DNA of 58,762 bases. Origin: Clostridia bacterium (GTDB taxonomy: Bacteria; Bacillota; Clostridia; Lachnospirales; Lachnospiraceae). Shown here in pieces: positions 34,325-44,256 of this stretch. Each line of letters begins with the position of its first letter. Position 1 is the stretch's first letter. Made by a program: the position numbers and the translations under genes. The stretch covers positions 1 through 58,762 of the forward strand of contig CAJTDE010000029.1 of assembly GCA_910574835.1 (NCBI GenBank), in the 5' to 3' direction. Under the pieces are notes generated by a model, which worked only from the letters and a program-made list of their open reading frames with translations, was not told the DNA's origin and ran no database searches.

Positions 34325-34382
34325 CTGGTAAAGAGAAAAAGCGCCTGATACTTCAACCTATCCGTGCTTCTTCCTTTACCAG
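34325..34382. other. Long imperfect inverted repeat between purL and the membrane operon
   Basis: CTGGTAAAG at 34325-34333 pairs with CTTTACCAG at 34374-34382, and the inner bases AGAAAAAGC and GCTTCTTCC extend the stem imperfectly. Neither strand has a good T tract after the stem, so a terminator is doubtful. It is the only structured element in this 145-bp gap. Confidence 0.5.
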
Positions 34383-34415
34383 CCATCCTTCCGTAAAAAA
34401 TCATATTGAGGTCAT

Positions 34416-37400
34416 CTACTTAAAGTAAGCCACCCCGGATTCAAAAATCTTCATATCCTGCTCCCCATAGATATTTATAGCCACAGCCTCATCCCGCCGC
34501 TCGGAATGAACCATCTTGCCCAGCACCCGTCCGTCGGGGCTTGTGATTCCTTCGATGGCCGCATAGGAGCCATTTACATTCCAATACTCGTCCATTGTGG
34601 GCTGACCTTCCAGGTTCACATACTGAGTCGCCACCTGGCCGTTTGCAAAAAGCTTGTCCAGCCATTCCCGGCTCGCCACAAAGCGTCCCTCTCCATGAGA
34701 AGCCGGGTTTACATAAGCTTTTCCAACCTCCGCCAACTGAAGCCAGGGAGACTTATTCGCAGCCACGCGTGTATAAACCATCTTTGACACATGGCGGTTG
34801 ATGGTATTGAAGGTCAGGGTCGGAGAATCCGCTGTCTGCCCTACAATCTCTCCATGCGGCACCAGTCCCAGCTTAATCAAAGCCTGGAAACCATTGCAGA
34901 TACCCAACGCCAGACCGTCACGCTCCTTAAGAAGCTTTGTCACCGCCTCCTTGAGCTTCTCATTCCGGAAGGCCGTTGCGAAAAACTTGGCGGAGCCGTC
35001 AGGCTCATCGCCTGCGGAGAAGCCGCCCGGGAACATAATAATCTGAGCCTGGCTTATGGCCTGTTCAAAAATATCCACCGACTCCCTTATATCCTCCGGC
35101 GTCAGATTCCGGAATACTCTTGTGATAACATCCGCCCCTGCCCGCTCAAAGGCTCTGGCGCTGTCATACTCACAGTTCGTTCCGGGGAATACCGGAATAA
35201 ATACCGTGGGTTTTGCCACCTTATGCCTGCACACATATACCTGCTCCGTCCGATACAAAGAGGTCTCCACCTTGTCTTCTCCCAAAACTGCGATGGTCGG
35301 GAATACCTTCTCCAAAGGAGCCGTCCAGGTATCCAAAGCCTCTTCCATCCCAATATTCATATCACAATAGGCAAATCCGCCCTCTGTCACCTCTCCCACT
35401 ACGGTATAAGTCACAGCCAGTTCACCCACACGCCCCTCCGGAACCTCCGCAACAATATTTCCAAAGCCTGCGGTAAACAAATCTCTCTTATCCACATTGT
35501 GCTCAATCTTAACACCGAGCTTGTTGCCGAATGCCATCTTGCTCACGGCTGCCGCCAGACCCTTACCGTCCAGAGCATAGGCGGACACAATTCTTCCCGC
35601 CTTTACATCCTGGAAGAACCGGCCGTACAAATCTTTAATCTGTTCAAAATCGGGCAGATCATAGGCGTCCCTGTCTATGGAAATGAGCACCAGCTTATTC
35701 CCGGCCTTTTTCAGCTCCGGCGTAATGATGTGCTTATGGCTGGCAATATCCACTGCAAAAGAAACCAGCGTGGGCGGAACATCAATCTCATTGAAGGTCC
35801 CCGACATGCTGTCCTTGCCGCCGATAGACGGCAGACCGAAGCCAAGCTGCGCACGGTAAGCGCCCAGCAAAGCCGCGAAAGGCTGACTCCAGCGGTGCGG
35901 ATCTTCCGTCATCCGTCTAAAGTACTCCTGGAAGGTAAATCGAATCCTCCGATAATCCCCGCCGGAGGCGGCAATCCTTGCCACAGACTCAATTACCGCG
36001 TACATTGCTCCATGATAAGGACTCCAGCTTGAAAGATACGGATCAAAGCCATAGCTCATCATGGTCACCGTATCTGTCTTTCCCTTCAGGACAGGAAGCT
36101 TGGCAACCATAGCCTGCGTCTCCGTCAGCTGATATTTTCCGCCATAAGGCATAAACACACTGCCCGCACCGATAGAACCGTCAAACATCTCCACCAGGCC
36201 CTTTTGAGAGCAGACATTGAGATCCTTCAGGGTATCCAGCCATTTTTCCCTTACATCCGCCACCTCATTGCGGACAAAATATCTCTGCTCCTCATTCGGC
36301 ATCTCTACCGCCACGGCAGTTTCCTGATGCGCACCGTTGGTATCAAGAAAGGCTCTGGAGATATTTACGATCTCCTTTCCTCTCCAAAACAGTACCAATC
36401 TGGGAGACTCCGTTACCTCCGCCACTGTGACGGCTTCCAGATTCTCTTCCTTTGCAAAAGCAAGAAATGCTGCTTCATCCTTCTTATCCACAACAACTGC
36501 CATCCGCTCCTGAGACTCGGAAATGGCAATTTCCGTTCCATCCAATCCGGCATATTTCTTAGGCACCAGATCCAGATTCACCCGCAGTCCGGCCGCAAGC
36601 TCTCCGATGGCCACGGACACGCCGCCCGCGCCGAAATCATTGCATTTCTTAATAAGGCGCGTAACCTCGGGACGGCGGAACAGCCTTTGAATCTTCCGCT
36701 CCGTAGGTGCGTTTCCCTTCTGCACCTCCGCGCCGCAGGTCTCAATGGAAGCCTCCGTATGGACCTTGGAAGATCCGGTAGCCCCGCCGCATCCGTCGCG
36801 TCCCGTCCGGCCGCCCAACAGTACAATCAAATCTCCCGGATCGGAGGATTCACGTATCACATCCTTCCTTGGCGCCGCACCCATAACCGCGCCAATCTCC
36901 ATGCGCTTAGCCACATAATCCGGATGGTAAATCTCTTTCACGTAGCCGGTTGCCAGTCCAATCTGGTTGCCATAGGAGCTGTAGCCGCCGGCCGCTCCCC
37001 TCACCAGCTTCTTTTGGGGCAGCTTTCCCTTTAAAGTATCCTTTACCGATGCGGTGGGATCGGCCGCACCTGTCACACGCATAGCCTGATAGACATAGGT
37101 CCGCCCTGACAGCGGGTCGCGGATGGCTCCTCCCAGGCAGGTAGCCGCGCCGCCAAACGGTTCAATCTCCGTGGGATGATTGTGAGTTTCATTCTTAAAG
37201 TTCACCAGCCATTCCTCAGTCTTACCGTCTATCTCCACGGGCACTACAATAGAGCAGGCGTTGATTTCCTCGGATTCCTCCTGATCCTCCAGCTTTCCTT
37301 CCGCTTTCAGCTTCCGCATGGCCATAAGCGCCAGATCCATCAGGCATACAAACTTGTCCTTCCGCCCTTTAAAAATCTCCGCCCGATCCGCAAGATATTG

Positions 37401-38165
37401 CTGATATGTCTCCTCCAGAGGCTTTCTGTAATAGCCCTCCCCAAAGCTTACATCCTTAAGCTCGGTAGAAAAAGTGGTATGGCGGCAATGATCGGACCAG
37501 TAGGTATCCAGCACCCGAATCTCGGTCATAGACGGATCGCGCTTCTCCTCGTCCCTGAAATATTTCTGTATATGAAGGAAATCTTTGAAGGTCATTGCAA
37601 GATTAAAAGATGCATAAAGGCTCTGAAAGGGTTCCTCCTCCATCCGGCAGAAGCCCTCCAAAATCTTTACATCCGCCGGCTCTTCAAACTCTGTCACCAG
37701 GGTTTCGGGCTTTACCATGCCTGTCTCTCTGGAGTCTACCGGATTGATGCAAAAGCTCCTGATGGATGCAAACTCTTCGTCCGAGACAGAACCCGTTATC
37801 ACATAAGTGACTGCCGTCCGTATCACCGGCTCCTCGTCCTCTTTTAGAAACTTGACGCACTGCACCGCTGAATCCGCCCTCTGATCAAACTGGCCGGGAA
37901 GGTATTCCACACTAAAGACACGGGAATCCTCAGCCGTCTCAAATGCTTCTTCATAAAGCCTGTCCACCGGCGGCTCGGAAAACACCGTCCGGCAAGCTGT
38001 CTGAAATACCTCGTCCGAGATATTCTCCACATCATAGCGGATCAGCACACGCACCTCTGACACGCCCTGAATCCCCAAATAGCTCTTAATTTCCTCCAAC
38101 AGCTCCTTTGCCTTTACTGCGAAGGGTTCCTTTTTTTCTACAAAAATTCTTCTTACGTTGCCCAT
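34416..38165 (-). CDS. purL: Phosphoribosylformylglycinamidine synthase, single-chain
   Basis: Fourth step of purine synthesis: FGAR plus glutamine and ATP to FGAM. The 1249-residue protein has the N-terminal domain, the ATP-grasp-like/AIRS core (HNHPTEIEPFGGAATCLGG, GGRTGRDGCGGATGSSK, LPSIGGKDSMSGTFNE) and a C-terminal class I glutaminase from about residue 985, with PGTNCEYDSARAF, the nucleophile region GICNGFQALIKLG and HGEGRF. This is the long form in which PurL and PurQ are fused. AGGAGG lies before the ATG. No other pur genes are nearby. Confidence 0.96.
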   Translation of the reverse strand: MGNVRRIFVEKKEPFAVKAKELLEEIKSYLGIQGVSEVRVLIRYDVENISDEVFQTACRTVFSEPPVDRLYEEAFETAEDSRVFSVEYLPGQFDQRADSAVQCVKFLKEDEEPVIRTAVTYVITGSVSDEEFASIRSFCINPVDSRETGMVKPETLVTEFEEPADVKILEGFCRMEEEPFQSLYASFNLAMTFKDFLHIQKYFRDEEKRDPSMTEIRVLDTYWSDHCRHTTFSTELKDVSFGEGYYRKPLEETYQQYLADRAEIFKGRKDKFVCLMDLALMAMRKLKAEGKLEDQEESEEINACSIVVPVEIDGKTEEWLVNFKNETHNHPTEIEPFGGAATCLGGAIRDPLSGRTYVYQAMRVTGAADPTASVKDTLKGKLPQKKLVRGAAGGYSSYGNQIGLATGYVKEIYHPDYVAKRMEIGAVMGAAPRKDVIRESSDPGDLIVLLGGRTGRDGCGGATGSSKVHTEASIETCGAEVQKGNAPTERKIQRLFRRPEVTRLIKKCNDFGAGGVSVAIGELAAGLRVNLDLVPKKYAGLDGTEIAISESQERMAVVVDKKDEAAFLAFAKEENLEAVTVAEVTESPRLVLFWRGKEIVNISRAFLDTNGAHQETAVAVEMPNEEQRYFVRNEVADVREKWLDTLKDLNVCSQKGLVEMFDGSIGAGSVFMPYGGKYQLTETQAMVAKLPVLKGKTDTVTMMSYGFDPYLSSWSPYHGAMYAVIESVARIAASGGDYRRIRFTFQEYFRRMTEDPHRWSQPFAALLGAYRAQLGFGLPSIGGKDSMSGTFNEIDVPPTLVSFAVDIASHKHIITPELKKAGNKLVLISIDRDAYDLPDFEQIKDLYGRFFQDVKAGRIVSAYALDGKGLAAAVSKMAFGNKLGVKIEHNVDKRDLFTAGFGNIVAEVPEGRVGELAVTYTVVGEVTEGGFAYCDMNIGMEEALDTWTAPLEKVFPTIAVLGEDKVETSLYRTEQVYVCRHKVAKPTVFIPVFPGTNCEYDSARAFERAGADVITRVFRNLTPEDIRESVDIFEQAISQAQIIMFPGGFSAGDEPDGSAKFFATAFRNEKLKEAVTKLLKERDGLALGICNGFQALIKLGLVPHGEIVGQTADSPTLTFNTINRHVSKMVYTRVAANKSPWLQLAEVGKAYVNPASHGEGRFVASREWLDKLFANGQVATQYVNLEGQPTMDEYWNVNGSYAAIEGITSPDGRVLGKMVHSERRDEAVAINIYGEQDMKIFESGVAYFK

Positions 38166-38206
38166 ATATGACCTCCTGTACTTTCCTGCTGTGCCTTCAT
38201 ATTCCT

Positions 38207-38235
38207 AGTATACCACATATTTCTTTTTGCAACAA
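38207..38235 (-). promoter_or_regulatory. purL promoter
   Basis: On the minus strand TTGTTG (38235-38230), a 17-base spacer and TATACT (38212-38207), about 42 bases before the purL start codon. The leader is too short for a purine riboswitch and none was recognised. Confidence 0.7.
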
Positions 38236-38279
38236 TGATAGCATAAAACTTATAACTTGTTAATAGCATTTGCCGTTCT

Positions 38280-38292
38280 TCTGTGTTATAAT
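38280..38292 (+). promoter_or_regulatory. Promoter for the membrane protein gene at 38354
   Basis: An extended -10 box, TGT followed by TATAAT (38287-38292), about 60 bases before the ATG. The -35 region is poor. It is divergent from the purL promoter. Confidence 0.6.
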
Positions 38293-38353
38293 TCTTACGT
38301 AATATCATAAGTGCGGCAAATTCAGCAAAAAAATCAAACCGGGAGAAAATGAT

Positions 38354-40621
38354 ATGAATCTTCTTAAACAATATAAAGGCCAACTGCTTATTACCCTTAT
38401 TCTGTTTATAGCCATCCTGATTATGCCTTTTCAGGATTACACGGAGCGTACTTTCTCACTTGACGACATTGATTATCCGGAAGACTCCATCGGCATTGTA
38501 AAAAAGGAAGGCGGTCTGTTAACGGTTCCCGACAACGCGGGCAGCATCACATTCTCCAGCAAACGCTATTATTTTAAGAAGGGGACTTACGAGGTAACCT
38601 TTGACGTCCGCTCGCATGCGGAGGGTAATACCATTGAGATCATAGATCCGCTCTATGTCCGGCCTGACAACACAGCCGGAAAAACCCTTGCAAGCTCTCC
38701 TATTCCCACCACAGGAGAGCTGGTTCGCATGACTTTTACTGTTGACGAATATACGGAGTGTGTTCAGTTCCTTGTTCACACCCAAAGCGCTGCGGAGCTT
38801 GCCAGCTTTTATCTGATGTCCCAGCATGGACTTTATCGTGATCCCTATATTTATGCCGCTTTGCTGCTTTTGGCTTCCGCCCTGCTTTTTATCTACCGAA
38901 GCCGCCGAAAAGTCCGGCCGGAGGTTTTGTTCCTTCTCGGCTTTGCCGCGCTCTGGTCCTGCCTCCCTCTCTCTTTTACCTGGCTCTCGGCGGGACATGA
39001 TTTGTTCTTTCATTACGGACGGCTTTTCAGTTTATCCCAAGAGCTTTCTTTTGGGCAGTTCCCTGTGCGTATTCATTCCGGGATGTATTGGGGTTTTTCC
39101 TATATGTGCTCTGTTTTTTATTCAGAATTTTTCCTTTATCCCTTTGCCTTTTTAGAGCTGCTCGGTCTTTCGCCCATAGGCTGCTACAGGCTTTTGTTAG
39201 TCTGCATTAATTTTGCAACTGCAGGTGTCTCTTACTATTCCTTCTCCCGTCTGTTCCGCTCCAGAAGGCCGGGGCTTGTTGCCGCCCTGCTCTACACCCT
39301 TTCCATGTACCGGCTGATTAACCTGTACACAAGAGCCGCGTTAGGAGAAATCCTTGCCACTCTCTTTCTCCCTCTGCTGGTCCTTGGCATATATCAGCTC
39401 TTTCTGGGTGACTCCCGCCGATGGTTTACAACTGTCCTGGCCTTTACGGCCTTGTTCCAGTCGCACCTCATTACAACGGAACTGGCCATCGGCTTTTGTG
39501 TTCTCTTCGGACTGTGGAATATTCGGAAGCTCAAGGAAAAGAAGCGCCTCCTTCATCTGTGTCTGGGAGCTGTTTCTACCTTGCTGCTCAACCTCTGGTT
39601 TATCCTGCCCTTCCTGGATCACATGCGGTATTCCGTATGTGCCCTGACAGATGTGCGGAATCTTGCAGGATATTCCCTCTACGCCGCCCAGATCCTATCG
39701 CCCACTGCCGCGAATCCGGCCGGCGAAGCTCTGGGAAGAGGTTCTATTACAGGGGAAATGCCTTACTCCATCGGCCTTACCCTTGTATTCGGCTGTGTTC
39801 TGTTTCTGTTTACTTATATCCGGAAGAAGCACAAGGATTTTCATCTGAAGCTGGGCGCATACTGCTTCCTGCTTGGCCTTCTATGCCTGTACGCCTCCTC
39901 CAATTATTTCCCCTGGGAAACCGTACAGCGCATTGGGATTATCAACCGGCTTGCAGGAAATATTCAGTTTGCTTCCCGCTTCCTGCCCTTTGCTTCCCTC
40001 TTTCTCTGTCTTGTGGCCTCCATTGGGATCTGCGGCTTCTTTAAGTCAAAGGATTCCAGGCAAATGCTTTTTATTATCTGCGGCCTTTTAACGGTATATA
40101 CCAGCGGAAGCTACCTTGCGGCCTATTCCAATGACGCGGCCATATTCGCCTCCTGGGAGAGTCAGATGGATCATGTGATGGATACGGATACCATGTATCT
40201 TATCAGCAATAACGGAGAATATTTCAGTGTTCGGAAAATGCACCAGCAGCAGCCGACCTTCATTCCCTCTGAAAATATTACCCTCTCCGGCTGTTCACGC
40301 AAACAAACGAACGCTGTCTTTACTTATAAGAAGGAGACTGCCTCGGCGGATGCTTATGTAGATGTTCCGTTTAATTATTATCCCTATTACCGCGCTTATG
40401 ATAAAGCCGGCAACCGGTTGGAGACCAGCCACGGGGAATTGATCCGCCTGCGCGTTCATCTGCCGGAAGCTTTAGAGGATACCATAACCGTACGCTTTGA
40501 GCTTCCGGGATATTATTTGATTGGAGATCTCATCTCACTGCTGACAGCCATGCTTTTCCTTGGCCTTTGGATTCTCTCCTGCCGCTCCCGTTCCAAAAAC
40601 AAAGAACCTCTTACCGCTTAG
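38354..40621 (+). CDS. Large membrane protein, PTPS-related/YfhO-like (GT-C-like), paralog of the gene at 28851
   Basis: A 755-residue protein that follows the 28851-31145 protein along its whole length: the same N-terminal anchor (LLITLILFIAILIMPFQDY), an outside beta-domain to about residue 155, then about 12 membrane segments with LSAGHDLFFHYGRLFSLSQE and YRLINLYTRAALGEILATLF. The C-terminal domain ends with one helix and a basic tail. It stands alone, on the plus strand, divergent from purL and ending 2 bases from the end of the convergent helicase gene with no terminator between them. Confidence 0.75.
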   Translation: MNLLKQYKGQLLITLILFIAILIMPFQDYTERTFSLDDIDYPEDSIGIVKKEGGLLTVPDNAGSITFSSKRYYFKKGTYEVTFDVRSHAEGNTIEIIDPLYVRPDNTAGKTLASSPIPTTGELVRMTFTVDEYTECVQFLVHTQSAAELASFYLMSQHGLYRDPYIYAALLLLASALLFIYRSRRKVRPEVLFLLGFAALWSCLPLSFTWLSAGHDLFFHYGRLFSLSQELSFGQFPVRIHSGMYWGFSYMCSVFYSEFFLYPFAFLELLGLSPIGCYRLLLVCINFATAGVSYYSFSRLFRSRRPGLVAALLYTLSMYRLINLYTRAALGEILATLFLPLLVLGIYQLFLGDSRRWFTTVLAFTALFQSHLITTELAIGFCVLFGLWNIRKLKEKKRLLHLCLGAVSTLLLNLWFILPFLDHMRYSVCALTDVRNLAGYSLYAAQILSPTAANPAGEALGRGSITGEMPYSIGLTLVFGCVLFLFTYIRKKHKDFHLKLGAYCFLLGLLCLYASSNYFPWETVQRIGIINRLAGNIQFASRFLPFASLFLCLVASIGICGFFKSKDSRQMLFIICGLLTVYTSGSYLAAYSNDAAIFASWESQMDHVMDTDTMYLISNNGEYFSVRKMHQQQPTFIPSENITLSGCSRKQTNAVFTYKKETASADAYVDVPFNYYPYYRAYDKAGNRLETSHGELIRLRVHLPEALEDTITVRFELPGYYLIGDLISLLTAMLFLGLWILSCRSRSKNKEPLTA

Positions 40622-40623
40622 GC

Positions 40624-42996
40624 TCAAGGCTCTCTGTTTTTCCAAAAGCGTTCCATAAGCTCCCCTGACTGGGACAGGCCGCACACCTGATAGTCCTCCC
40701 ATTCCAGGGGAAAGAGACGCTTATATTCACTGTTTAAAAACCGCTCGTCCAAAAGCAGCACCACACCCTGATCCTCCGGGGTGCGGATCACTCTTCCTGC
40801 CGCCTGCAGAACCTTGTTCATACCCGGATACCGATAGGCATAGGCAAAGCCATCCATCCCCCGCTCTTCATAAAATGTCTTAAGAATCTCCCGTTCATGG
40901 CAGACTAAGGGAAGGCCCGTTCCAATCACTGCCGCTCCAATCAGAGCATCCCCCTTCAAGTCAATCCCTTCTGAGAATATCCCGCCCATGACGCAGAATC
41001 CCAAGTGGCTCTTCTCCCGGACACCTGCATTTTCTTGGAAAATCTTTAAAAATTCCTCCCGTTTCTCTTCATTCATCCCTGCGCTTTGCAGCAGACATTC
41101 CGCCTTATCCTCCCCATAGAGATCCAAAAACGCCTCATAGACCTCCAGCATCATTTTATAGGAAGGAAAAAACAGAAGATAATTTCCCTTTTTCCCTTCC
41201 GCAAGGGAATACAAATATCCGGCAATTCTCTCGTACTCCCTCCTGGAGCGCCTGGTATACCGGCTGCTAACATCCCTCCCGATTAAAAGCAGACGCTGTT
41301 CCTGAGAAAAAGGAGATCTGGCATAGACCGCATAGTCTTCCTCCGCCCCCAGCAAATGCTTATAATAGGGCATAGGCAGCAAAGTGGCCGAAAAAAAGAC
41401 CGTGCTGTTTCCCTTATCCAGACATTCCCGCAGGTTTACTGCCGTCTCCACACAGAAAAGCTTCAAACGAAAATGGCCGTCCTCCATAAGCTCGCTGTAA
41501 ATCACATAATTCTCATCCAATCTGTCAAAAATATTCAGGAAATCCCGAAGCCTGAACCAAAACTCCTGCACTTCCTTTTGAAGCTCCGGCTCCAAACCTT
41601 CCTCCAAAATCGTCTCCAGCTCTCCCATCAGAGACATCACCATCAGGGAAAATGCTCCCACATCCTCATGGATCTGATAAGTAACACACTCCCGCTTTAA
41701 GTCAAGAAGGTAGCGGTTGCAGCGCTCCAAGGCCCTCTCTGCCTTCCGGTAACGTCCCTTTACCTTCCGCTTCAACTGTAAAAAATCCTCTTTACAAAGA
41801 GAAGCGCTGAACATTTCCCGTCCCCGCTCCACGAGATTGTGGGCCTCATCAATTAAGAAAAGATATTCTCCCTTCATTCCCTCGGAAAAAAAACGCTTCA
41901 GACGTACATTGGGATCAAACACATAGTTATAATCACAGATCACGGCGTCTGTCCAGGAAGATACGTCCAAGCTCATCTCAAAAGGACAAACCCGATGCTT
42001 ATCAGCCCAGGCCAGCAAAGTCTCCCGGTTCAAATCGTCAGGGCCTTCCGTAAGAAGTGAATAAACCGCATCATTTACCCGATCATAATGTCCCAGCGCA
42101 TACGGACAATGCTCCGGGTTGCAATCCGTCTCCTGACAGATACAGAGCTTCTCCTTAGCCGTCAAGGTTACGCTTTTCAGGCAAAGCCCCTTTCCGCGCA
42201 GGATTCCAAATGTCTCCTCCGCTACCGTTCTTGTGATTGTCTTTGCAGTCAGATAAAAGAGCTTCTCTCCAAGCCCCTCCCCCATAGCCTTCACTGCCGG
42301 AAATACGGCCGACATGGTCTTTCCAACCCCTGTGGGCGCCTGAATAAAGAGACGCTTCTTTCTGGCGATCGTCCGATAGACCCCATACGCCAAATCCTTC
42401 TGTCCCTCCCGATAGGGAAAAGGAAATTCCAGAGGACGGATACTTTCCTGACGGGTATTCCTCCAATCAGCCTGAAAACGCGCCCATTTCTCATACTCCC
42501 CCATAAGCCTCCCAAACCAGTCCTCAAGCTCTTTCTTATCATAGGAAAAGCGAAAATACCTCAAATCCTCCGTTTCCAGATTACAGTAGGTCATACGCAC
42601 CTGAATCTTAGGCAAATCCTGCTGCGCCGCATACATATAAGCATAGCACATGGCCTGAGCCTTATGAACCTCCACAGGCTCCTGCAAAAGCGCCAGATCC
42701 CGGTAGCTGCCCTTGATCTCATCTATGGTTACCAGATCGTCTTCCACAAAGATTCCGTCGGCACGCCCTTCGACAACACAGTCAAAGCCTTCCATCGTCA
42801 CTTGATATTTCAGAGGAACCTCTGCCTGGTACCCCGCTCCCATACGCCGCTGCAGCTTTCGGTGGATACGGCTTCCCGCCTGCATCGCCTCACGCTCGGC
42901 CCGCTTTCCTCTGCGATTGTCCAAGTCTCCGCCCCGCAGGATAAATTCTACCAGATTGCGGACGGAGATTCTAATTGTCGTTCTTTTATTTTCCAT
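40624..42996 (-). CDS. Nuclease-helicase: PD-(D/E)XK domain fused to a DinG/XPD-type iron-sulfur helicase
   Basis: A 790-residue protein. Residues about 1-180 look like a Cas4/RecB-type nuclease domain (VEGRADGIFVEDDLVTIDEIKGSYR gives the GxxD...D/ExK core). The helicase follows: APTGVGKTMSA (Walker A), four cysteines in LCICQETDCNPEHCPYALGH (iron-sulfur cluster region), LIDEAHNLVERG (DEAH box), and C-terminal motifs VFFSATLLP, GGIFSEGIDLKGD and QAAGRVIRTPEDQG. It probably acts in 5'-3' unwinding and DNA repair. The ATG at 42996 starts at the first conserved residues. Confidence 0.88.
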   Translation of the reverse strand: MENKRTTIRISVRNLVEFILRGGDLDNRRGKRAEREAMQAGSRIHRKLQRRMGAGYQAEVPLKYQVTMEGFDCVVEGRADGIFVEDDLVTIDEIKGSYRDLALLQEPVEVHKAQAMCYAYMYAAQQDLPKIQVRMTYCNLETEDLRYFRFSYDKKELEDWFGRLMGEYEKWARFQADWRNTRQESIRPLEFPFPYREGQKDLAYGVYRTIARKKRLFIQAPTGVGKTMSAVFPAVKAMGEGLGEKLFYLTAKTITRTVAEETFGILRGKGLCLKSVTLTAKEKLCICQETDCNPEHCPYALGHYDRVNDAVYSLLTEGPDDLNRETLLAWADKHRVCPFEMSLDVSSWTDAVICDYNYVFDPNVRLKRFFSEGMKGEYLFLIDEAHNLVERGREMFSASLCKEDFLQLKRKVKGRYRKAERALERCNRYLLDLKRECVTYQIHEDVGAFSLMVMSLMGELETILEEGLEPELQKEVQEFWFRLRDFLNIFDRLDENYVIYSELMEDGHFRLKLFCVETAVNLRECLDKGNSTVFFSATLLPMPYYKHLLGAEEDYAVYARSPFSQEQRLLLIGRDVSSRYTRRSRREYERIAGYLYSLAEGKKGNYLLFFPSYKMMLEVYEAFLDLYGEDKAECLLQSAGMNEEKREEFLKIFQENAGVREKSHLGFCVMGGIFSEGIDLKGDALIGAAVIGTGLPLVCHEREILKTFYEERGMDGFAYAYRYPGMNKVLQAAGRVIRTPEDQGVVLLLDERFLNSEYKRLFPLEWEDYQVCGLSQSGELMERFWKNREP

Positions 42997-43067
42997 AAGT
43001 GTATTCTAACAGACACGGAAATACTCCGCAAGCATTCCAAGGTTACTTTTCACTCCCTGAGCATAAC

Positions 43068-43094
43068 AAAGGACCTGCCGTAAGCAGATCCTTT
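43068..43094 (-). terminator. Terminator of the HPr-like gene
   Basis: On the minus strand AAAGGATCTGC pairs with GCAGGTCCTTT over 11 bp (one G-U pair) around the loop TTACG. The T tract is short. Confidence 0.6.
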
Positions 43095-43121
43095 CTCCAT
43101 AATGCCCTATTCTGTTTTAAC

Positions 43122-43349
43122 TTATGCCGCGGCAAATTTTGCCAGGACGCGATTAAAAGCGCCATTATCACCATGACACCGAACAGTCAATACACGGCTC
43201 AAATCCAAGCTTAAAACTCCCAGTATCGATTTGGCATCAATCAGAACCCGATTGTAGGAGACATCCACATCAAAGTCACATTGGCTTGCTCCATACACAA
43301 ATTCCTTTACATCCTCAGTGGCATTTAATCTAATTTTCTTTTCCTGCAT
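43122..43349 (-). CDS. HPr-like protein without the phosphorylated histidine
   Basis: A small protein of 75-78 residues with the HPr fold pattern (KIRLNATEDVKEFVYGASQC, DAKSILGVLSLDLSRVLTVRC). The serine region DAKSILGVLSL of HPr is kept, but the segment that should carry the active-site His (HARPA) reads NATEDVKEFV. It cannot work as a normal PTS phosphocarrier; a regulatory, Crh-like role is possible. ATGs lie at 43358, 43355 and 43349; AGGAG favours the upstream pair or the third about equally. Confidence 0.8.
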   Translation of the reverse strand: MQEKKIRLNATEDVKEFVYGASQCDFDVDVSYNRVLIDAKSILGVLSLDLSRVLTVRCHGDNGAFNRVLAKFAAA

Positions 43350-43397
43350 TTTCATCACTCCTCATAGCCAAAGGTCAACAATAGTTTCAATGGAGGT

Positions 43398-43426
43398 ATT
43401 ATGCCAGCCAGCCTTCTGTTTGTCAA
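43398..43426 (-). promoter_or_regulatory. Promoter of the HPr-like gene
   Basis: Minus strand TTGACA (43426-43421), 17-base spacer, CATAAT (43403-43398), about 40 bases before the start codon. The -35 box is consensus. Confidence 0.75.
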
Positions 43427-43602
43427 TCCTGCCTGTCTTTTCCTCCTTCGCTCCTATTTTTCCCTTTTTTATAAAAATTATACAACTTTTTTGTTTCTTT
43501 TCCTCCGGCTTTTTTACAATTCTGAAAATGCATATTTTTCCAGATGGGGACCATAAGCAAAATTTTTGTAAATTTTCAAATATCTTCCTTGGAATTTTCT
43601 AT

Positions 43603-44256
43603 TTAATCCAGGGATTCAATTAAGATTAAAACTCCTGATTTCATACGTATCTTAGCTTCATCCGCCACAATTTCATTGCTGACGCCAAGCCCTGCGCTTC
43701 CGGTGCTGGTAAAAGTATGGTTGCAAAGAGGATACTTAAAGCCAATCAAATCGACTCCTTCTACCAGAGTCGTCAGAGGAAGCAAAGACACAAAGCGTCC
43801 ATACTGCTGATCCTTTTTTAAAATTGTCTCTTCCTCTATGAGACGAATCCGATTGTTCGCATCTACCATCTCGCAATCTACGCCCGCCGCCCTGGCCAGC
43901 ATCATACTCTGAATATTGCCCAGCACATGATCCAGCCGGCTTCCGGTCCCGCCTAAGATTGTGACAGAATCGCTCCTCAATTCCAATGCCAGCTCTATCG
44001 CTATCTGTGTGTCTGTGGAATCCTTCACCGGATCAAAACGGCGAATCTCTACTTCCTTCCAGGAATGATAGTATTCCTCCAAGCCAGGTTCTGCCGAATC
44101 AAAGTCACCAACAATATGGGTTGGCATAATCTCATAGCGATGCAAAAAGTCCAGACCGCCGTCCACCCCTATGATCTGCTCAAATTCATTATTTTGACAA
44201 AAAGGAAGGGCAAAATCCGGATCGATCCTGCCCCCGCTTACAATTAAAGTCCTCAT
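43603..44256 (-). CDS. thiN: Thiamine pyrophosphokinase
   Basis: Transfers pyrophosphate from ATP to thiamine. The 217-residue protein has [20 protein letters not shown], the GDFDS motif, [14 protein letters not shown] and [16 protein letters not shown], all typical of TPK. It ends the conserved prkC-rsgA-rpe-thiN string and overlaps rpe by 4 bases. No TPP riboswitch was seen in front of it, consistent with cotranscription. Confidence 0.95.
   Translation of the reverse strand: MRTLIVSGGRIDPDFALPFCQNNEFEQIIGVDGGLDFLHRYEIMPTHIVGDFDSAEPGLEEYYHSWKEVEIRRFDPVKDSTDTQIAIELALELRSDSVTILGGTGSRLDHVLGNIQSMMLARAAGVDCEMVDANNRIRLIEEETILKKDQQYGRFVSLLPLTTLVEGVDLIGFKYPLCNHTFTSTGSAGLGVSNEIVADEAKIRMKSGVLILIESLD

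Noticed and set aside
34791-36032. Open frame of 413 codons on the plus strand
   Set aside because: It is antisense to purL, whose motifs are intact in the other frame; the translation has no recognisable domain.
38166-38353. Possible purine riboswitch or other leader control before purL
   Set aside because: The leader from the predicted start site is about 40 bases and shows no aptamer-like stems.
42088-43083. Open frame of 331 codons on the plus strand
   Set aside because: Antisense to the nuclease-helicase; composition is His/Leu/Ser-rich as expected for a shadow frame.
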